64,000 nucleotides of DNA from Qipengyuania pacifica (GTDB taxonomy: Bacteria; Pseudomonadota; Alphaproteobacteria; Sphingomonadales; Sphingomonadaceae): assembly GCF_019857205.1 (NCBI RefSeq), contig NZ_JAHWXO010000002.1, positions 372,001-436,000 on the forward strand, in the 5' to 3' direction. Below the pieces are notes generated by a model. The model did not search any database, was not told the DNA's origin, and saw only the letters and a list, made by a program, of their open reading frames with translations. Position 1 is the first letter of the stretch, and each line of letters starts with the position of its first letter. Of this stretch, positions 60,554-64,000 are shown in pieces. Made by a program: the position numbers and the translations under genes.

Positions 60554-61603
60554 GTGGCAGGATTTCCGGTACATCCGGATGGGGTGACGGCCGAGTGGCT
60601 TGGCAATGTACTGGGCAGGCCGGTGGATGCCGTCCGCTGGGAACCCATCGGCACGGGTCAGGTAGGTGACAGCGTCCGCTTTCATTTCGCGAGCGAAGGG
60701 GCCGAGAGGACCCTTGCGGGGAAGTTTCCTGCTGCAGACACTGCCAGCAGAAATACCGCCGCGATGCTGGGCCTTTATCGCAAGGAGGTCGAATTTTACC
60801 GATCTGCGGCGGCTCTACTCGAAGTCCGTGTCCCCCAGATATTCTTCGCCGAAGTCGATGAGACTGGCAGCGATTTCTTCCTGTTGTTCGAAGATGTCGG
60901 CCCGGCAAGGCAGGGCGACCAGATCAGCAGTTGCAGCATAGCTGATGCTCGCGCTGCCATCAGCCAGGCAGCCGCAATTCACGGGCCTAGCTGGGGCCGA
61001 CAGGATTTGCTCGAGGCATCCTGGGTCGCGCCGCCACCCGATCTTCGTGCGAAGTTGAGGGTGATGTATCCCCAGGCGCAGGCAGTATTCCGGGATCGTT
61101 ACGCCGAAACCCTAGAACCCGAATATATGCGGATATGCGACGATCTGGCAGATGCGAGTACGGAATGGTTCGAGCGGGAGGCACCAACGCAATGTCTGGT
61201 TCACGGCGACTTCCGTCTTGATAACATGCTCTTCGACATCAGGGGTGGACGGGAACGTATCGCTATCCTCGACTGGCAGACCGTCACTGCCGGCAGACCG
61301 ATGACGGACGTGGGTTACCTCCTGGGGTGCGGACTGGGGCAGGCTGTTTGGCAGGAACACGAGAGGGACTTGCTGGATCTCTGGCGCGCAGAAATGCACC
61401 AGCGGGGAATCGTGTTTAGCCACGACGACATCGAAATGGATTACCGGCTCGGCATCCTGCACGGCGTGTCGACAGCCGTGTTCAGTGCAGCATTCGTCGA
61501 ACGGACCGCGCGCGGCGACGCGAATTTTCTGTCTATGGCGCGCGGCGCGTGTTCGCTGGCACTTGCCCGCGATAGTATCGCTGCGTTGAAGGAGGCGTTG
61601 TAA
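60554..61603 (+). CDS. Phosphotransferase (APH/EcKL-like kinase fold) protein
   Basis: 349 aa. The Brenner motif LVHGDFRLDNMLF (catalytic Asp and Asn) and the later metal Asp in IAILDWQTVTAGRPMTDVGYLLG are intact, as in aminoglycoside phosphotransferase-fold kinases; the long middle insertion fits the ecdysteroid-kinase-like branch. Start is GTG 60554 behind GGGAGAGG; an upstream ATG at 60524 would add ten residues. The substrate is unknown. Its TAA overlaps the ATG of the next gene (TAATG), so both are made together. Confidence 0.85.
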   Translation: MAGFPVHPDGVTAEWLGNVLGRPVDAVRWEPIGTGQVGDSVRFHFASEGAERTLAGKFPAADTASRNTAAMLGLYRKEVEFYRSAAALLEVRVPQIFFAEVDETGSDFFLLFEDVGPARQGDQISSCSIADARAAISQAAAIHGPSWGRQDLLEASWVAPPPDLRAKLRVMYPQAQAVFRDRYAETLEPEYMRICDDLADASTEWFEREAPTQCLVHGDFRLDNMLFDIRGGRERIAILDWQTVTAGRPMTDVGYLLGCGLGQAVWQEHERDLLDLWRAEMHQRGIVFSHDDIEMDYRLGILHGVSTAVFSAAFVERTARGDANFLSMARGACSLALARDSIAALKEAL

Positions 61604-62694
61604 TGGTTCTAAGCCGCGGTGACGATTACCCCATTCACCAGATGCCCGAACCCGTCGCGTATGCCGGGACGGATCGGAATTTCTATGATCGGTATTTTTT
61701 CAACGGCTACGCGCCTGATGGCAGCGGCTTTTTTGCCGTTGCGCTCGGTGTATATCCGCATCTCGATGTCATCGATGCGCATTTCAACGTGGTGCACGAA
61801 GGAATACAACACTGCGTCCACGCAAGCGCTGAGCTAAGCATGGAACGTATGGTCATGGCGGTCGGTCCGATTTCCATCGAAATCATAGAGCCGCTGAGCA
61901 TGCTGCGCATCCGGCTCGAGCCCTTCGATGGGATTTCCGCAGACATTACCTTTACTGGCCGCGCCTTCCCCATCGAGGAGCCACGGTTCACTCACCGTAT
62001 CGGTCCGCGCGCCTTCATGGATTACACACGTCTCACCCAGAACGGTCGCTACACCGGATGGATCGAGGTGGACGGGACAAAGCGCGACCTTGCCGCAGGC
62101 ACGATGGGCACCCGCGATCGCAGCTGGGGCGTGCGGCCCATCGGTACCCGCGATGCGCAGCCGATTCCCGGATCACCGGGCCCGGCGTTCTTTTGGCAAT
62201 GGACGCCGATCAACTTTCCTAATGGCAGCCTGTTCTTTCACGTGAATAATGATCAGCACGGCAATGCGTGGAACACCCGCGCTGCGTGGGCAGGAGAGGG
62301 CGCTTCGGTAACCGAAATAGAGGAGGGCCACGGCGGCATGCGAACGCGCCTTCGCTCCGGAACTCGCTGGCCATCCGGAGGGACGCTGTCCCTGGCGCTA
62401 CGCGGAGCACCTGAAGAGGTCACGTTCGAACCGCTAGGGCGCTTTCAGATGCGCGGCCTTGGCTATACCCATCCAGAATGGGGTCACGGCCTCTATCACG
62501 GCAGACTGAAGGTCGAGCGGGAGGATATCGACCTCGCAGCTATCGATCCTCTCGCGCCTGAGAACCTTCATGTCCAATTGCCCGTCCACGTCGTTGCCAA
62601 TGACGGGGCGGAGGGAATCGGGGTGTTCGAGCAGCTGATCATTGGGCCCTTTTCCCCTCTGGGCCTCGATCAATTTCTCGACGGCGCCGCTTAG
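61603..62694 (+). CDS. DUF7064/AttH-like beta-barrel protein
   Basis: 363 aa. It has the sequence [19 protein letters not shown], resembling the ..DHSWGxR.. motif of CrtC/AttH-like lipocalin folds, with a second barrel half near the C-terminus. There is no signal peptide. Function is unknown; members often sit beside kinase-fold or lipid/steroid catabolism genes. It starts inside the kinase stop codon. It is convergent with ribH (4-nt overlap). The family name is from pattern, not from a search. Confidence 0.68.
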   Translation: MVLSRGDDYPIHQMPEPVAYAGTDRNFYDRYFFNGYAPDGSGFFAVALGVYPHLDVIDAHFNVVHEGIQHCVHASAELSMERMVMAVGPISIEIIEPLSMLRIRLEPFDGISADITFTGRAFPIEEPRFTHRIGPRAFMDYTRLTQNGRYTGWIEVDGTKRDLAAGTMGTRDRSWGVRPIGTRDAQPIPGSPGPAFFWQWTPINFPNGSLFFHVNNDQHGNAWNTRAAWAGEGASVTEIEEGHGGMRTRLRSGTRWPSGGTLSLALRGAPEEVTFEPLGRFQMRGLGYTHPEWGHGLYHGRLKVEREDIDLAAIDPLAPENLHVQLPVHVVANDGAEGIGVFEQLIIGPFSPLGLDQFLDGAA

Positions 62695-63113
62695 GCCACG
62701 AACCTTCCCTGCAGATCGTAAAGCGCCAAGGCCGCCTTGGCAGCTTCGCCGCCCTTGTCCTTTTGTTGCGGATCGGCGCGGACCAGCGCCTGTTCCTCAT
62801 TCTCGACCGTGAGGATCCCGTTGCCGATGGCCATACCGTCCATCGTCAAAGCCATGATCCCTCGCGCGCTTTCGCCTGCGACGATTTCAAAATGATAGGT
62901 TTCGCCGCGAATAACCACGCCAATCCCGACATAGCCATCATAGTGGCCGCTCTCCGAAGCTAGTGCGATTGCGCCCGGAACTTCGAGCGCGCCGGGAACA
63001 GTCAGCACTTCACACGCGTGTCCAGCGGCTTCGATAGCCGACCGAGCGCCGGAAATGAGCATGTCGTTGAGGTGGTCGTAGAAACGGGCTTCGACGATCA
63101 GGAAACGGGCCAT
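62691..63113 (-). CDS. ribH: RibH, 6,7-dimethyl-8-ribityllumazine synthase
   Basis: 140 aa lumazine synthase subunit. [34 protein letters not shown], the catalytic-His context [20 protein letters not shown], and [14 protein letters not shown] are family hallmarks. It condenses the ribityl-aminouracil with 3,4-dihydroxybutanone phosphate made by RibB. ATG 63113 is correct; the longer frame runs into ribB. It is 5 nt after ribB, so they are one operon. Confidence 0.95.
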   Translation of the reverse strand: MARFLIVEARFYDHLNDMLISGARSAIEAAGHACEVLTVPGALEVPGAIALASESGHYDGYVGIGVVIRGETYHFEIVAGESARGIMALTMDGMAIGNGILTVENEEQALVRADPQQKDKGGEAAKAALALYDLQGRFVA

Positions 63114-63118
63114 AAATG

Positions 63119-64000
63119 TTACTCCGGGATTGGCATGTGATCGACGATATCGAGGCCGTAGCCCTCGATCGCCACGACGTTCGGTTGCGAGTTGCTGAGC
63201 AGAATCATTTGTTCGATACCCAGATCCGCAAGTATTTGTGATCCGATCCCGACATTGCGCTGTTCGTCGCGCCCCTGATCGCCCCAATCGGCGCGCCGGC
63301 CTGTCAGCAGGACGATGACGCCAGAACCATGATCGCCGACAACCTGCATCGCGCGCTGAAGAGTGCGTTTGCGCGGCCCGGGCTTGCCCAGCAAATCATC
63401 GAAAATGGAGATGGGGTGCACGCGGGCCAAAGTTGGCTCACCTTCGACGACCTGGCCTTTCTGCAACACGTAACTCTCGCTTCCGTCGATGGTGTTGCGA
63501 TAGGTCATCAGTTTCCAGTCGCCGCCATAGTCGGATTGAAACTGGCTCTCGGATATACGCTCGACGAGGTGATCATACCGCATCCGATATTCGATAAGAT
63601 CGCGGATGGTGCCGATCTTCATATCATGCTTGCGCGCGAAGCTTATCAAATCGTCGAGGCGGGCCATGGTCCCGTCTTCGTTCATGATCTCGCAGATCAC
63701 GCCCGATGGATTGAGGCCGGCGAGGCGGGAGATGTCGACTGCGGCCTCGGTGTGTCCTGCGCGGACAAGCACGCCGCCATCGCGGGCAGCGAGCGGGAAT
63801 ACGTGGCCCGGGGTGACGATATCGTCCGGGCCCTTGCTGGAATCGATCGCAACGGTAACCGTGCGTGCCCGGTCGGCAGCGCTGATCCCGGTGGTGACGC
63901 CCTCCTTTGCCTCGATCGAGGTCGTGAAAGCTGTCTGCATGCTTTCGCGATTGTCGCGGCTCATCGGCTGCAAGCCGAGCGCTTCCACCCGTTTGCGGTC
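63119..64000 (-). CDS. ribB: RibB with degenerate GTP cyclohydrolase II-like domain (N-terminus cut by window)
   Basis: Truncated at the right edge. The visible part begins in the 3,4-dihydroxy-2-butanone-4-phosphate synthase domain: [26 protein letters not shown], the catalytic [24 protein letters not shown]. The C-terminal half (~160 aa) is GCHII-like in length but lacks the zinc cysteines: [13 protein letters not shown] replaces the usual RVHSEC..GD..GS.RCDC. It therefore cannot be a working GTP cyclohydrolase II. This inactive tail is typical of alphaproteobacterial RibB; a separate ribA is expected elsewhere. Confidence 0.92.
   Translation of the reverse strand, partial: DRKRVEALGLQPMSRDNRESMQTAFTTSIEAKEGVTTGISAADRARTVTVAIDSSKGPDDIVTPGHVFPLAARDGGVLVRAGHTEAAVDISRLAGLNPSGVICEIMNEDGTMARLDDLISFARKHDMKIGTIRDLIEYRMRYDHLVERISESQFQSDYGGDWKLMTYRNTIDGSESYVLQKGQVVEGEPTLARVHPISIFDDLLGKPGPRKRTLQRAMQVVGDHGSGVIVLLTGRRADWGDQGRDEQRNVGIGSQILADLGIEQMILLSNSQPNVVAIEGYGLDIVDHMPIPE

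Overview
The window is ordinary chromosomal DNA of an alphaproteobacterium, most likely Sphingomonadales and probably Erythrobacteraceae or a close relative. This is inferred from gene content and protein style: PstA with a long N-terminal extension, a carotenoid oxygenase, Coq4, DUF4170, DUF2177, a RibB whose GTP-cyclohydrolase half has lost its zinc cysteines, and promoters matching the alphaproteobacterial EcfG general-stress consensus. Coding density is very high. Many neighbouring genes overlap by 1-16 nt. I see no insertion sequence, prophage, CRISPR array or rRNA.

Layout. 1-6550: phosphate starvation block on the minus strand (phoR, phosphate porin, pstS-pstC-pstA-pstB), with Pho-box-like repeats upstream of the porin and pstS. 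6600-6880: two identical tRNA-Glu genes behind one strong promoter. 6892-14187: recJ, a flavodoxin-like protein, an unrecognised protein, nitronate monooxygenase, an amidohydrolase and a MASE1-PAS-GGDEF cyclase. 14184-22240: leucine/branched-chain synthesis (leuA with a leucine-rich leader peptide; ilvB-99 aa protein-ilvH-ilvC), interrupted by a thioesterase, an FMN-dependent 2-hydroxy-acid dehydrogenase and YceI. 22244-32724: housekeeping genes (miaA, serB, coq4, DUF72, purL, two membrane proteins, xseB, ispA, coaD, a cyclophilin, queA). 32694-39590: TetR regulator, carotenoid oxygenase, two-gene ABC exporter, DUF481 outer-membrane protein, tgt, an M50B-like protein and a tiny ORF. 39657-44004: rpsD, chorismate mutase, and the rpiB-glyA-75 aa-nrdR-trmJ operon. 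44105-45882: HWE-type histidine kinase with a single-domain response regulator. 46049-51157: yqeY-lipoprotein-dnaG-rpoD operon. 51307-56483: carA, carB and greA. 56622-58968: DUF4170 and four small membrane/stress proteins. 59130-64000: enolase, a kinase-fold/DUF7064-like pair, ribH and truncated ribB.

How parts work together. The pst/porin/phoR genes form one phosphate-sensing and import unit. leuA and ilvBHC supply branched-chain amino acids, and leuA appears to be controlled by ribosome-mediated attenuation. yqeY-dnaG-rpoD is the classical macromolecular-synthesis operon with an extra lipoprotein gene.

The most interesting finding is the 56965-58968 cluster. Its proteins resemble the E. 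coli YqjD (DUF883) and YqjE (DUF1469) stationary-phase membrane proteins, and two separate GGAAC-N16/17-CGTT promoters precede its genes. I read this as an alphaproteobacterial general-stress envelope module. Other notable items are a 32-codon ORF coupled to carA at one end and carB at the other, a palindromic TetR operator lying on the carotenoid oxygenase promoter, an 18-bp perfect palindrome in the rpsD leader, and two large hairpins after greA. All family assignments come from reading motifs by eye; no database search was run.
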